A stretch of DNA of 64,000 nucleotides from Streptomyces sp. ML-6 (lineage in GTDB: Bacteria; Actinomycetota; Actinomycetes; Streptomycetales; Streptomycetaceae): assembly GCF_030116705.1 (NCBI RefSeq), contig NZ_JAOTIK010000001.1:6786501-6850500 (forward strand). The letters are read 5' to 3'. The position numbers and the translations under genes are program-made. This document shows positions 8,702-16,789 of the stretch, in pieces. Each line of letters opens with the position of its first letter. Position 1 is the first letter of the stretch. The notes beneath the pieces were generated by a model. The model searched no databases and was not told the origin of the DNA. It saw nothing but the letters and a program-made list of their open reading frames with translations.

Positions 8702-9055
8702 TCAGGGGGTGTTCCGAGGGGAAGCGATCGTCGGGGCGGGCCGGGCGGAGAGCTGTTCGCCCACGAGCCGCATCACGGTGAGGACGGCAGGGGCTTCGAT
8801 GAAGTACACCTGGCGCCGTCCGTCCCTGCGGGCGCCGACGAGTTCGGCTCTCTTGAGGGCGGCAAGGTGCTGACTGATGGTGGAGGGCGCCCCGCCGACC
8901 TGCTCCAAGAGGTTCGTCACGTTGGTTTCCCCCTGTGCCAGGGCCTGGAGGATGCGCAGACGTGCCGGGGAGGCCAGGAGCCCGAAGGTTGCGGCCGTCC
9001 GTTCCAGGGTCTTGTCGGGTACATCCCCGAGAGCACCTTTGTCGTCCGCCGTCAC
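8702..9055 (-). CDS. ArsR-family winged-helix repressor
   Basis: A 117-aa regulator with the full ArsR/SmtB winged helix: FGLLASPARLRILQALAQGE, recognition helix APSTISQHLAALKRAELV and wing RRDGRRQVYFI. The Cys residues of the metal-sensing alpha-3 site (CVC-type) are absent, so it is probably not a classical metal sensor and may sense redox, another ligand or a partner. The ATG at 9055 is the only sensible start. A BlaI-type box sits about 100 bp upstream (9157-9172), and GATAAT on the minus strand beside it could be its -10. It may therefore be a member of the BlaI regulon, or may itself bind that box. Confidence 0.88.
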   Translation of the reverse strand: MTADDKGALGDVPDKTLERTAATFGLLASPARLRILQALAQGETNVTNLLEQVGGAPSTISQHLAALKRAELVGARRDGRRQVYFIEAPAVLTVMRLVGEQLSARPAPTIASPRNTP

Positions 9056-9156
9056 CTGCTCGTACCCCTCTCCGGCCGACTGTGGCGCGCGTTGTCCGAA
9101 TCTGCGCGCTCTGCTCGACCCCGGCTCATTCCGGGACGGCCCTCCCGCCCCCTGCC

Positions 9157-9172
9157 TCTACATGTATGTAGA
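9157..9172. promoter_or_regulatory. BlaI-type operator box 2
   Basis: TCTACA-tgta-TGTAGA, a perfect palindrome matching the other three boxes of the block. Reading rightward it continues GATTATC, giving a TAGATT -10-like element; reading leftward, GATAAT lies just before the box and could serve the ArsR gene. The direction is therefore ambiguous, and both are possible. Confidence 0.7.
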
Positions 9173-9372
9173 TTATCTGAGGGTGTGCGGCCTGAAGTGC
9201 TGAACCGCGCAAACGATGTGAAGGAGTGAACACCCCAGGGTGTTCAGGCGCCTGCTCGGCTCGCGCGGTGTGGGGCAGTGGTTTTCCACCGACGCGTCGT
9301 GGGTGGTCGCTTCCGTCTTGCGGAGGGCGAGGGCTGACCGTGTGGGGGAGGGGCGTGGCGCCCGCACGCCCC

Positions 9373-9419
9373 GTTCATGTTTTTCGCGGCCCTGCGAGAG
9401 GGCCGCGAAAAACATGAAC
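9373..9419. terminator. 21-bp perfect hairpin, likely bidirectional terminator
   Basis: Arms 9373-9393 and 9399-9419 are perfectly complementary (starting GTTCATGTTTTTCGCGG) around the loop gcgag. It lies 26 bp past the stop of the leftward M56 gene and would also stop any rightward transcript starting near 9180. Symmetric T5/A5 runs are built into the stem. Confidence 0.8.
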
Positions 9420-9445
9420 AGGAGCCTCCCTCTTGCCCTGCTCGG

Positions 9446-10375
9446 TCAGATGGGGGTGGCCGCCTGCAGGATGAGGACGAGTGTGACCGCCGCGTTCGCC
9501 GATGACAGCGCCGACACGGCCGCGCCCGCCGCGGCCCCCCAGGCGGCCAGTCCGACGGTGGTGAACACCGGCGGCCAGATCCGCGTGGTGGGAGCCGGTC
9601 CGAGCAGGGCCGCGACCCGCCGCGGCACCGGCCCCGCGGCGGCGAAGTGGGCGAGCGTCGCCACGGGCGCGCCCTGGGAGAACAGGGCGGACTTGCCGAC
9701 CGCCACGGCCACGGTCCGGCGGCTGCCGACCGCGAGCGCCGCCTCCTCGTCCGCCCATCGCTCCGCGGAGTAGGCGACGGCGGTGCGCAGCGGGCGCAGG
9801 AACGGGTTCGCGCGCGCCGCGAGCTGCACGACGAGCAGGAAGCGGTGATGGCGGCGGGCCAGATGGGCCCGCTCATGGGCGAACAGGGCCCGCCGCTCGG
9901 GTCCGTTCAGCCCGGCCAGCATCCCGGTGGTGACGACGATCCTGTTCCGCCTGCCGGGCAGGGCGTAGGCGTACGGGACGTGGTCGGGGAGCACCGCCAC
10001 GGATGTGCCGGGCAGTCCCGACAGGGCGTGCTCGGCCCGCCGCCGTACCCGACGGTGCCGCCACACGGCCTGTGCGCACGCGGCGAGCACGGCGAGCAGG
10101 GCCGGAATGGCGGCGCGGCCGGCCACCTCGTCGTAGGGAACGGCTTTGCGCACCTCCGGGTCCGACCAGCCGTCCGGGAGCGGGTTGCCGGGCAACTGCG
10201 CGGTGCCGACCACCATCAGCAGGGCCAGGCACAGCGTGCTGCACACCGCGAGCACGGCCGCGGCACCCGTCAGCAACCAGGTCGCGGTTCTGGGGTGCAG
10301 ATGCTGCTCGGCGAGGCGGGCGATCGGCCATGCCGTCAAGGGCAGTACCAGAGGCAGGAAGACGAAAACCCCCAT
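9446..10375 (-). CDS. M56-family (BlaR1/MecR1-like) membrane metallopeptidase
   Basis: A 309-aa integral membrane protease. Helices are predicted near residues 1-20, 32-58, 88-106 and at the C-terminus (about 268-305). The zinc motif HERAH (H167, E168, H171) is followed by the third-ligand segment AERWADEEAA. In BlaR1/MecR1 the M56 domain is activated by a sensor and removes the BlaI/MecI repressor by proteolysis. This copy lacks the extracellular penicillin-binding sensor, so the signal is unlikely to be beta-lactam bound at that domain. ATG at 10375 is 4 bp after the BlaI stop, so the two are one operon. Confidence 0.92.
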   Translation of the reverse strand: MGVFVFLPLVLPLTAWPIARLAEQHLHPRTATWLLTGAAAVLAVCSTLCLALLMVVGTAQLPGNPLPDGWSDPEVRKAVPYDEVAGRAAIPALLAVLAACAQAVWRHRRVRRRAEHALSGLPGTSVAVLPDHVPYAYALPGRRNRIVVTTGMLAGLNGPERRALFAHERAHLARRHHRFLLVVQLAARANPFLRPLRTAVAYSAERWADEEAALAVGSRRTVAVAVGKSALFSQGAPVATLAHFAAAGPVPRRVAALLGPAPTTRIWPPVFTTVGLAAWGAAAGAAVSALSSANAAVTLVLILQAATPI

Positions 10376-10379
10376 GTGG

Positions 10380-10775
10380 CTACTCTTCCTCCTCCGCCGA
10401 CGGTTTCGCCAGCAGGTCTCGCAGCAGCCGCTCGTCGCCGGGCGAGAGCGTGGTCACGAAACTCGCCAGCACGGCTTCGCGGTCCGTCCCGGAGTCCAGG
10501 ACCTTTCGCATCCGCAGGGCGGCGAGACCGGCCTCGTCGGCGACCGCTGTCCACTTGAAGGAGCGGCCGGCGCGCTCGCGCACCACCGCGCCCTTGGCCT
10601 GCAGCCGGGTGAGGATGGTCATCACCGTGGTGTAGGCAAGACCCGCACCGAGGCGTTCCTGGACCCAGGCCGCGGTGACCGGCTCAGGTGCCTGGCGCAG
10701 CGCGGCGAGCACCTGCGTCTCCAGTACCCCCTGGCCGCGTCGGCGCGTCGTGTGCTCGCTGTTGTGGTCCGTCAT
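10380..10775 (-). CDS. blaI: BlaI/MecI/CopY-family repressor
   Basis: A 131-aa winged-helix repressor of the BlaI type: GQGVLETQVLAALRQAPEPVTAAWVQERLG, the recognition helix AYTTVMTILTRLQAKGAVV and the wing RAGRSFKWTAV, then a helical dimerisation tail in which BlaI proteins are cleaved. ATG at 10775 follows GGGAGGCGGGAG. It is co-transcribed with the M56 protease downstream. The box at 10991-11006 lies 216 bp upstream with GATAAT overlapping its edge, suggesting autoregulation and a leader of about 200 nt. The gene symbol reflects family only; the response to beta-lactams is not shown. Confidence 0.9.
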   Translation of the reverse strand: MTDHNSEHTTRRRGQGVLETQVLAALRQAPEPVTAAWVQERLGAGLAYTTVMTILTRLQAKGAVVRERAGRSFKWTAVADEAGLAALRMRKVLDSGTDREAVLASFVTTLSPGDERLLRDLLAKPSAEEEE

Positions 10776-10990
10776 GCCGTCGGTCTCCCGCCTCCCTGCC
10801 CCGCCTGCCGCTGGGGCCGGTTCATCGTACTGACCCGCCACCTGCCCGTCCCTCTGCGTTTCCCCGGCCTCCACCATGGCTGTACGAACGGATGTGTTCC
10901 GCCCGACGGGAGGGAACGGTTTCCCGGCCCTCGCGAGAGCCGACCACGGCCCGTTCGGCCTCTTCGTGCTCCCTTCCACTCCCCTCATTA

Positions 10991-11006
10991 TCTACACCGT
11001 TGTAGA
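10991..11006 (-). promoter_or_regulatory. BlaI-type operator box 3 (blaI-M56 operon)
   Basis: TCTACA-ccgt-TGTAGA. On the minus strand the box continues TGTAGATAATG, so a GATAAT -10-like element overlaps its edge in the direction of blaI. Repressor bound here would block its own operon, the usual BlaI arrangement. Confidence 0.75.
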
Positions 11007-11020
11007 TTTTTCTCCCCGCC

Positions 11021-11058
11021 GACCCGCCGACCCGCCGACCCGCCGACCCGCCGACCCG
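11021..11058. repeat. 8-bp tandem repeat (gacccgcc)
   Basis: Four full copies plus six bases of gacccgcc, lying between boxes 3 and 4. Non-coding; it may simply be slippage-derived and could vary between strains. Confidence 0.85.
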
Positions 11059-11202
11059 TCTCCCTGTCGTTCCGTCGACACCGGTCGGGCATCAAGGGGG
11101 GCGCCGCCCGCCCGCTGTGCTTGTCGCGTGGTGGGAAGGTGCCGCCTTTGGCTCGATCTCGCCGCTTTCCTCCCGGATTCCGGACATGCCCCGCCCGGAA
11201 TT

Positions 11203-11218
11203 TCTACAGTGCTGTAGA
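11203..11218 (+). promoter_or_regulatory. BlaI-type operator box 4 (terD-like gene)
   Basis: TCTACA-gtgc-TGTAGA, 66 bp before the TerD-like start. CGGACA at 11181-11186 and TACAGT at 11205-11210 are 18 bp apart, the same geometry as at box 1, placing the operator over the -10. Confidence 0.75.
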
Positions 11219-11284
11219 TTTTGCGGGAACTGTCGATGCGTCATCGAGCCGACACGCCTCGGCTCTGTCCGAAGGAGGAGCACG

Positions 11285-11866
11285 GTGGGAGTCACACTGA
11301 CCAAGGGGCAGCGGATCAGCCTGGACAAGGGCGACGGCGGGAAGCTGGACGTCGTGCGCATGGGCCTGGGTTGGAAGGCCGCGCCCCGCAAGGGTTTCCT
11401 CGCCAGGTTCGCCGCCAAGGAGATCGACCTCGACGCGTCCGCGGTGCTCTTCGCCGGCCGGGAGCCCGTGGACGTGGTCTTCTTCCAGCATCTGGTCAGC
11501 GACGACGGTTCGGTCCGTCACACCGGCGACAACCTCGTCGGGGGTGTGGGGCAGGGCGGTGACGACGAGTCGATCCTCGTGAATCTGCCACGTCTTCCCG
11601 CCCATGTGGACCAGATCGTCTTCACCGTCAACTGCTTCACCGGCCAGACTTTCGCGGAGGTGGAGAACGCCTTCTGCCGCCTCGTCGACGAGAAGAGCGG
11701 CCAGGAACTCGCCCGTTACACCCTCTCCGGCGGAGGGCCCTACACCGCTCAGGTCATGGCCAAGGTCCACCGCGTGGGCGACGGATGGAGCATGTCCGCC
11801 ATCGGGGAATCGGTCAACGGCCGTACGTTCCAGGACTTGATGCCGGCCATCGCCGGTCACCTCTGA
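11285..11866 (+). CDS. TerD-family protein (tellurium-resistance/stress type)
   Basis: A 193-aa TerD-domain protein: MGVTLTKGQRISLDK, VRMGLGWK, IDLDASAVLF, GDDESILVNL and a C-terminal RVGDGWSMSAIGE are the family landmarks. The acidic clusters correspond to the calcium-binding positions known in TerD. The insertion APRKGFLARFAAK after the GLGW motif is typical of the TerX/Z-like subgroup. GTG at 11285 follows GAAGGAGGAG. No other ter genes are adjacent; the gene sits behind box 4 and is probably derepressed together with the BlaI/M56 module. A second TerD domain in the window is fused to VWA (54138). Confidence 0.9.
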   Translation: MGVTLTKGQRISLDKGDGGKLDVVRMGLGWKAAPRKGFLARFAAKEIDLDASAVLFAGREPVDVVFFQHLVSDDGSVRHTGDNLVGGVGQGGDDESILVNLPRLPAHVDQIVFTVNCFTGQTFAEVENAFCRLVDEKSGQELARYTLSGGGPYTAQVMAKVHRVGDGWSMSAIGESVNGRTFQDLMPAIAGHL

Positions 11867-11928
11867 CCCGACCGCCTCGTCACCCGCAGCCTTGTCACCC
11901 GCCGTCTCGTCAAGAGCGGGGCCGGGCG

Positions 11929-12318
11929 TCAGTCCTGGTCCGTCGCGGACGAGGCTTCGGTGACCGTGCGGGCCCCGGAGCCGCGCCGCCCCTTGTAGTT
12001 GATCTTCATGGTGTCCATGTCCGTCACCGTGGAGCGCAGTTCGCCGTGACCGTAACCGTGCTCCCGGAGGAAGGTCTCCGCGCGGTCCTCGGCGATGGCC
12101 CCCGCCATCTCCTCGCCGTCCGCGGCGGCGGACACGACCACGTACCGGAAGCTGAAGTGCTTGAGCACCCGGTCGTACGCGAGCGAGCCCTCCTCGGTGA
12201 ACTGCATGGCGCTCAGGCCGTGCCCGTCCACCTCGGCCAGCAGCCGGGCACGCGCCTCGTCCGTCAGGCCGTCCCAGGTGCCCCGGACGATCACTCGGTA
12301 GGTGTGCTGCGCGCTCAT
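11929..12318 (-). CDS. DUF6204-like conserved protein
   Basis: A 129-aa protein beginning MSAQHTYRVIVRGTWDGLTDE, which matches a small family conserved in Streptomyces that I know as DUF6204. Predicted fold: alternating strands and helices with FRYVVVSAA and a Lys/Arg-rich tail (MKINYKGRRGSGARTV). No catalytic motif; function unknown. ATG at 12318 is chosen because all recognisable family sequence begins there. Convergent with the TerD gene (62 bp) and divergent from the next gene. Confidence 0.8.
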   Translation of the reverse strand: MSAQHTYRVIVRGTWDGLTDEARARLLAEVDGHGLSAMQFTEEGSLAYDRVLKHFSFRYVVVSAAADGEEMAGAIAEDRAETFLREHGYGHGELRSTVTDMDTMKINYKGRRGSGARTVTEASSATDQD

Positions 12319-12586
12319 CGTGCTCCGCTCCGTGTTCTTTTCCCGTACGTGCCGCATCGGCCACCGCCCGTGGGCCGTGAGGGGCCCAAGGGTACGGCGG
12401 GCACGGGCCGGGCGCGCCCGGATTATCGCCGCTCGTCGCCGCGCGGGGCGGGCCGGGGCGGCGTGCCGCCCGTCCCCTTTGCGGAAGTCTGACGGTGGGA
12501 CCCCTGGCCGGGGCGTTGTCCAGCGTGTTCCATGGTCATCGGGGCGCCCGGACCCGCGGCGGCCCGCGCGAGGGAGCGAGGTTGCC

Positions 12587-14554
12587 TTGGCCACGACCGT
12601 ACGACGTGCCGTACTGACTCTGCCCGCCGCACCACTGGGCCCGGAGAATCCGTTGCCCGCCCTGCGGCCGCTCGGCGGGACGCATGCCGTCGACGCCCGC
12701 ACCCGGGCCGCGCTGCCGCGCGACATGGCACGCCAGATCGGCTGCGCGCAGCCGGCCACCGTGCTGCCGGTGCGCGTCCTGGACGGCTACGGGCGCGAGC
12801 GCGTCCCCACCGGCCTGGACGCGATCGTCATCGAGAACGACCGGCTGCGGGCCACCGTCCTGCCCGGCCTCGGCGGTCGCGTCCACTCCCTCCACCACAA
12901 GCCGACCGGCCGCGAACTCCTCTACACCAACCCCGTGCTGCAACCGGCCGACTTCGCGCTCAACGGCGCCTGGTTCTCCGGCGGCATCGAGTGGAACATC
13001 GGCGCCACGGGCCACAGCACCCTGTCCTGCGCCCCGCTGCACGCCGCCCGGGTGCCCGCCCCCGACGGCGGCGAGATGGTCCGCCTCTGGGAGTGGGAGC
13101 GGCTGCGGGACCTGCCGTTCCAGGTGGACCTGTGGCTGCCCGACGACTCCGACTTCCTCCACGTCGGCGTACGGATACGCAATCCGCACGAGCACACCGC
13201 ACCCGTCTACTGGTGGTCCAACACCGCCGTGCCCGAGGACGAACGCACCCGCGTCCTGGCCCCCGCCGACGAGGCGTGGCACTTCGGGTACGCGCACGCC
13301 CTGACCCGGGTCCCGGTCCCGGTGTCCGGCTCCGTCGACCGTACGTACCCGACGCGCGGCGACTTCCCCGCCGACTACTTCTACGAGGTGCCCGACGGGG
13401 CCCGCCGCTGGATCGCCTCCCTCGACGGGGACGGCCACGGACTCGTCCAGACGTCGACCGATCTGCTGCGCGGCCGGAAACTGTTCCTCTGGGGCGGCAA
13501 CACGGGCGGCCGGCGCTGGCAGGAATGGCTCACCGGGCCCGGCACCACCGGCTACGCCGAGATCCAGGCCGGCCTCGCCCGCACCCAACTGGAACACGTC
13601 CCCCTCGAACCGGGCGAGGAGTTCAGCTGGCTGGAGGCGTACGGGCCGCTGTCCGCGGACCCCCGGGCCGTGCACGGCGATGACTGGGCGGCGGCCCGCG
13701 CGGAGACGGAACGGCGGCTGGACCGGGCACTGCCGCGCGCCGACGTCGAGGCCGCGTACGCCGCCTGGCGCCCGTTCGCCGACACCGAACCCGGCGAGTC
13801 GCTCGCCACCGGTTCCGGCTGGGGCGCCCTGGAGGTCCGGCGCGGCGGGTACGAACTGCCCGGCACCCCGTTCGCCGACACCACCCTCGGCGAACCGCAG
13901 CGCCCCTGGCTGGAGTTGCTGGACCAGGGCGCCTTCCCCGAACCGCTCGGGGCCCAGCCGCCGGGCCCCTCCCTGGTCTCCCCGCACTGGCGCGACATGC
14001 TGGAGACGGCGCCCGCCGACCCCCTGACCGAGTACCACCTCGGCGTCGCCCAGTGGCACGCGGGCGACCGCGCCCAGGCCGTGCGCAGCTGGGAGCGCGG
14101 GCTGGCGTCCGCCCCGTCCCGCTGGCCGCTGCTGCGGTGCCTGGCCGTCGCGGCCGGGGAGGGCGGCCAGCGGGACCGGGCCGCGGACCTCTGCGCCGAG
14201 GCGTTCGACGACCTGTGCGCGCGCCGGTACGACGACGGGGGGTGGACGGTCGCCGCGGTGGCGCTGGGCCGCGAGGCGATGGAGGCGCTGCTGGCGGCCG
14301 GACGCCCCGAAGGGGCCAGGGGCGTGTGGGCCGCGCTGGACCCGGAGATCCGGCGGCGCGGCCGCTTCCGCCTGCTGGAGGCCCGGTTGCTGCTCGCCGA
14401 GGGGGACCGGGCGGGCGCCCGGTCCGTCTTCGACGAGGGCTTCGAGGTCGCGGACCTGCGGGAGGGCGCGGAGATCCTCGGCGAGGTGTGGGCCCGGATC
14501 ACGGACGACCCGCTGCCGGACAGGTACGACTACCGGATGCGTCCGGCGCGTTGA
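12587..14554 (+). CDS. DUF5107-type protein with TPR-like C-terminus
   Basis: A 655-aa protein. Residues about 60-360 form a galactose-mutarotase-like beta-sandwich of the DUF5107 type (VLPGLGGRVHSLHHKPTGRELLY, NIGATGHSTLSCAPLHAA, YWWSNTAVPEDERTRVLAP, LFLWGGNTGGRRWQEWLTG). The C-terminal 200 residues are helical repeats (EYHLGVAQWHAGDRAQAVRSWERG) resembling TPR. Such proteins are thought to act on or bind carbohydrates; the activity is unknown. I choose TTG at 12587 because AGGGAGCGAGG precedes it and the sequence from LATTVRRAVL on is the conserved part. Monocistronic. Confidence 0.85.
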   Translation: MATTVRRAVLTLPAAPLGPENPLPALRPLGGTHAVDARTRAALPRDMARQIGCAQPATVLPVRVLDGYGRERVPTGLDAIVIENDRLRATVLPGLGGRVHSLHHKPTGRELLYTNPVLQPADFALNGAWFSGGIEWNIGATGHSTLSCAPLHAARVPAPDGGEMVRLWEWERLRDLPFQVDLWLPDDSDFLHVGVRIRNPHEHTAPVYWWSNTAVPEDERTRVLAPADEAWHFGYAHALTRVPVPVSGSVDRTYPTRGDFPADYFYEVPDGARRWIASLDGDGHGLVQTSTDLLRGRKLFLWGGNTGGRRWQEWLTGPGTTGYAEIQAGLARTQLEHVPLEPGEEFSWLEAYGPLSADPRAVHGDDWAAARAETERRLDRALPRADVEAAYAAWRPFADTEPGESLATGSGWGALEVRRGGYELPGTPFADTTLGEPQRPWLELLDQGAFPEPLGAQPPGPSLVSPHWRDMLETAPADPLTEYHLGVAQWHAGDRAQAVRSWERGLASAPSRWPLLRCLAVAAGEGGQRDRAADLCAEAFDDLCARRYDDGGWTVAAVALGREAMEALLAAGRPEGARGVWAALDPEIRRRGRFRLLEARLLLAEGDRAGARSVFDEGFEVADLREGAEILGEVWARITDDPLPDRYDYRMRPAR

Positions 14555-14580
14555 CGCCCCGTCCGGTCCGGCCCGGGATC

Positions 14581-14946
14581 TCAGCCGACCGGGCCGGACG
14601 CCAGGGTGCGGTCGGCGTACTCGAAGACCGAACCGTCCGGGTGCACGGCGATCAGATTGCGGCCCACCGGCGTCGGCACCGGCCCGGCGAGAACGCGGGC
14701 CCCGACGCGGGAGAGGGTGGCGTGGGCGGCGTCGACGTCCTTGACCGCGATCGTCGCCGTCACCTTGCGCAGGATCTCCAGCTCCGACTCCGGACCGCTC
14801 ATCAGGAGGAAGCAACTGATCGCGGCGACCGAGACCCCGCCGCGCTCGAAGCGCAGCGCCGAACTGCCGGTGAGGTCCTCGTAGAAGGCCACCGCGGCCT
14901 CCAGGTCGTCGACGCAGATGCGCAGCGTGGTTCCCATAATGTCCAT
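14581..14946 (-). CDS. VOC-family (glyoxalase/bleomycin-resistance fold) protein
   Basis: A 121-aa single-domain VOC protein with two beta-alpha-beta-beta-beta halves: TTLRICVDDLEAAVAFYEDLTG and TATIAVKDVDAAHATLSRVGARV, ending in VHPDGSVFEYADR. The usual first metal His is replaced (TLRICV), so metal-dependent catalysis is doubtful; a binding or resistance role is equally possible. ATG at 14946; an internal ATG at 14937 (MGTTLRI) is an alternative start. Stands alone. Confidence 0.87.
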   Translation of the reverse strand: MDIMGTTLRICVDDLEAAVAFYEDLTGSSALRFERGGVSVAAISCFLLMSGPESELEILRKVTATIAVKDVDAAHATLSRVGARVLAGPVPTPVGRNLIAVHPDGSVFEYADRTLASGPVG

Positions 14947-14999
14947 GCGTACCAGGGTAGTTGGCGGTGCGTCGGCACGTGATCGATTCAGGAACGCGC

Positions 15000-15041
15000 C
15001 CTTCCGGGGGTACGGGGAGGCCGCCCCCTACCCCCGGAAGG
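15000..15041. terminator. 13-bp perfect hairpin terminator
   Basis: ccttccgggggta (15000-15012) pairs perfectly with tacccccggaagg (15029-15041); the 16-base loop has its own gggg/cccc pairing. It lies 9 bp beyond the stop of the leftward methyltransferase, which it should terminate. Confidence 0.8.
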
Positions 15042-15049
15042 GGCCGGGC

Positions 15050-15859
15050 TCAGGCCCGGCAGAGCACCTCGCCGTGCGGGACCATGAACCAGGCGTCGTC
15101 CCGGGTGCCCCACTCGCGCCAGGCCGCGGCGATCGCGGACAGCTCGTCGGCGGTCGCGTGGCCGCCCTCGACGGCGAGTTCCGCATAGACCGAGCCGACC
15201 GTGCGGTCCGCCCACAGGCCGCTCCACCACTCCCGGCTCTCCGGGGTGGCGAAGCACCAGGTGGCGGCGGTCGCGGTGATGTCGGTGAAGCCCGCCCGGC
15301 GGGCCCAGGAGAGCAGCCGGCGGCCCGCGTCCGGCTCGCCGCCGTTGCCGCGGGCGACCCGCTGGTACAGCTCCTGCCAGGTGTCCAGGGCGGCGATCTC
15401 GGGATACCAGGCCATCGCCGCGTAGTCGCTGTCGCGGACCGCCACGATGCCGCCGGGGCGGCAGACCCGTCGCATCTCGCGCAGGGCCCGCACCGGATCG
15501 CCCACGTGCTGGAGCACCTGGTGGGCGTGGACGACGTCGAAGGAGTCGTCGGGGAAGTCCAGGTCGTGCACGTCGGCCACGGCGAACCCGACGTTCTCCA
15601 GGCCGCGTTCGGACGCCGTGCCGGCCGCCCGGGTCAGGATCTCGCCGGCGGTGTCGACGCCGGTCACCCGGCCGGGGGAGACCAGTTCGGCCAGATCCGC
15701 GGTGATGGTGCCCGGGCCGCAGCCGACGTCCAGCACGGCCATTCCCGGGCGGAGTTCACCGATCAGGTACGCGGCGGAGTTGGCGGCGGTGCGCCAGCTG
15801 TGCGAGCGCAGCACCGACTCGTGGTGCCCATGGGTGTAGACGGCGGTCTCGTTCGGCAT
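15050..15859 (-). CDS. Class I SAM-dependent methyltransferase
   Basis: A 269-aa methyltransferase of the UbiE/Methyltransf_11-like type. Motif I is VLDVGCGPGTITADL (about residue 43), motif II GVDTAGEI, then AVADVHDLDFPDDSFDVVHAHQVLQHV and RRVCRPGGIVAVRDSD. The C-terminal part (YPEIAALDTWQELY) helps form the acceptor pocket; substrate unknown. ATG at 15859 (MPNETAVYTHGHH) is preceded by GAAGGGATC. Terminated by the hairpin at 15000. Confidence 0.9.
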   Translation of the reverse strand: MPNETAVYTHGHHESVLRSHSWRTAANSAAYLIGELRPGMAVLDVGCGPGTITADLAELVSPGRVTGVDTAGEILTRAAGTASERGLENVGFAVADVHDLDFPDDSFDVVHAHQVLQHVGDPVRALREMRRVCRPGGIVAVRDSDYAAMAWYPEIAALDTWQELYQRVARGNGGEPDAGRRLLSWARRAGFTDITATAATWCFATPESREWWSGLWADRTVGSVYAELAVEGGHATADELSAIAAAWREWGTRDDAWFMVPHGEVLCRA

Positions 15860-16089
15860 GGCCGTGGATCCCTTCTCGGAACGCGGCCGCAAACCGGACC
15901 GCGAAGCGCTGATCGGTGCGGTCACCGTACGCCGGTATGTCGAATCATGAGATGGGTATCTTGAAATCTGAGACGTTCTCTGTGGGGCGGCGAGCGGCGG
16001 GCGACGGGAGTGGGGCACGGACCGGCACGATCCGCGCGGGCCCGGGGGGTGCGCTCGCGCCCCGGTCCCGGGCCGGGGAGAGTGGACCC

Positions 16090-16674
16090 ATGACTTCTGT
16101 CTCCGCCGACGAGATCCTCGAACGCCACGGCGAGGCGCTCCGGCTCTTCACCGACCGGGTGCACGCGGTGCGCGACGACCAGTGGTCCGCCCCCACGCCG
16201 TGCACCGAGTGGACCGTGCGCGACCTGGTGGCCCACCTCACCGCCGAACAGCTCTGGGTGCCGTCCCTGGTCACCGAGGGGCGCACCGTCGCCGAGGTCG
16301 GTGACGCCTTCGACGGCGACGTGCTGGGCGACGACCCCGTGGCCGCGTGGGACCGGGCGGCGGCCGGGGCGCGCGAGGCGTTCGCAGCGCCGGGCGCCCT
16401 GGAACGGACGGTGAACCTGTCGTACGGGGACACCCCCGCCGACGCCTACTGCGCGCAGATGGTGACCGACGCGGTGGTGCACGCCTGGGACCTGTCCCGG
16501 GCGATCGGCGCCGACGAGCGGCTGCCCGCCCTGCTGGTCGAATTCGCCCGCCGCGAGGTCGGACCGTACGCGAAGGACCTCTCGGGCAGCGGCCTGTTCG
16601 CCCCGCCCGTCGCGACCCCGGCCGACGCCGACCCGCAGACCGCACTGCTCGCCCTGCTCGGCCGGCGGTCCTGA
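16090..16674 (+). CDS. TIGR03086-type DinB-fold metal-binding protein
   Basis: A 194-aa four-helix protein of the mycothiol-maleylpyruvate-isomerase-like/DinB superfamily. Characteristic segments are PTPCTEWTVRDLVAHLTAEQLWV (first metal His in VAHL) and MVTDAVVHAWDLSRAIG (H-A-W-D-L, further ligand region). Family members bind a divalent metal with three His and several use mycothiol; the substrate is unknown. ATG at 16090 begins the conserved part; the ribosome site is weak (ggggagagtgg). Stands alone, divergent from the methyltransferase. Confidence 0.85.
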   Translation: MTSVSADEILERHGEALRLFTDRVHAVRDDQWSAPTPCTEWTVRDLVAHLTAEQLWVPSLVTEGRTVAEVGDAFDGDVLGDDPVAAWDRAAAGAREAFAAPGALERTVNLSYGDTPADAYCAQMVTDAVVHAWDLSRAIGADERLPALLVEFARREVGPYAKDLSGSGLFAPPVATPADADPQTALLALLGRRS

Positions 16675-16789
16675 CCCGTCGCCGGGTCGTTACCCTGTGC
16701 TCGTGATTCCGGTCGCCGACCGGAGCGCCGGAGGCGGGAGGCGGCAGGACCGCGCTCCCCGGCCGGCCCGGACGTCACGAGAGGCAGAA

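Larger units (their letters stand above)
9056..9445. other. Intergenic region, 390 bp, with box 2 and a long hairpin
   Basis: No convincing protein gene. It contains the operator at 9157-9172, a 7-bp inverted repeat GAACACC/GGTGTTC at 9228-9245 preceded by AAGGAG, and a 21-bp perfect hairpin at 9373-9419. A plus-strand GTG frame of 63 codons (9226-9417) runs into the hairpin and has poor composition. A short non-coding transcript between box 2 and the hairpin is possible. Confidence 0.5.
10776..11284. other. Divergent control region between blaI and terD-like genes
   Basis: A 509-bp region with two BlaI-type boxes (10991-11006 and 11203-11218) and a short tandem repeat at 11021-11058 between them. 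No gene seen. Box 3 faces the repressor operon and box 4 the TerD gene, so the two transcripts can be controlled separately. Confidence 0.65.

Noticed and set aside
9226..9417. 63-codon GTG frame after box 2
   Set aside because: Arg/Pro/Gly-rich, runs into the hairpin stem, and AAGGAG overlaps the start codon.
12302..12586. N-terminal extension of the DUF5107-like protein
   Set aside because: Extension is Arg/Ala-rich and overlaps the divergent gene start; TTG at 12587 with a good ribosome site fits.
15955..15975. Near-palindrome gtatcttgaaatctgagac before the TIGR03086 gene
   Set aside because: Only about half the positions are symmetric; not enough to call an operator.
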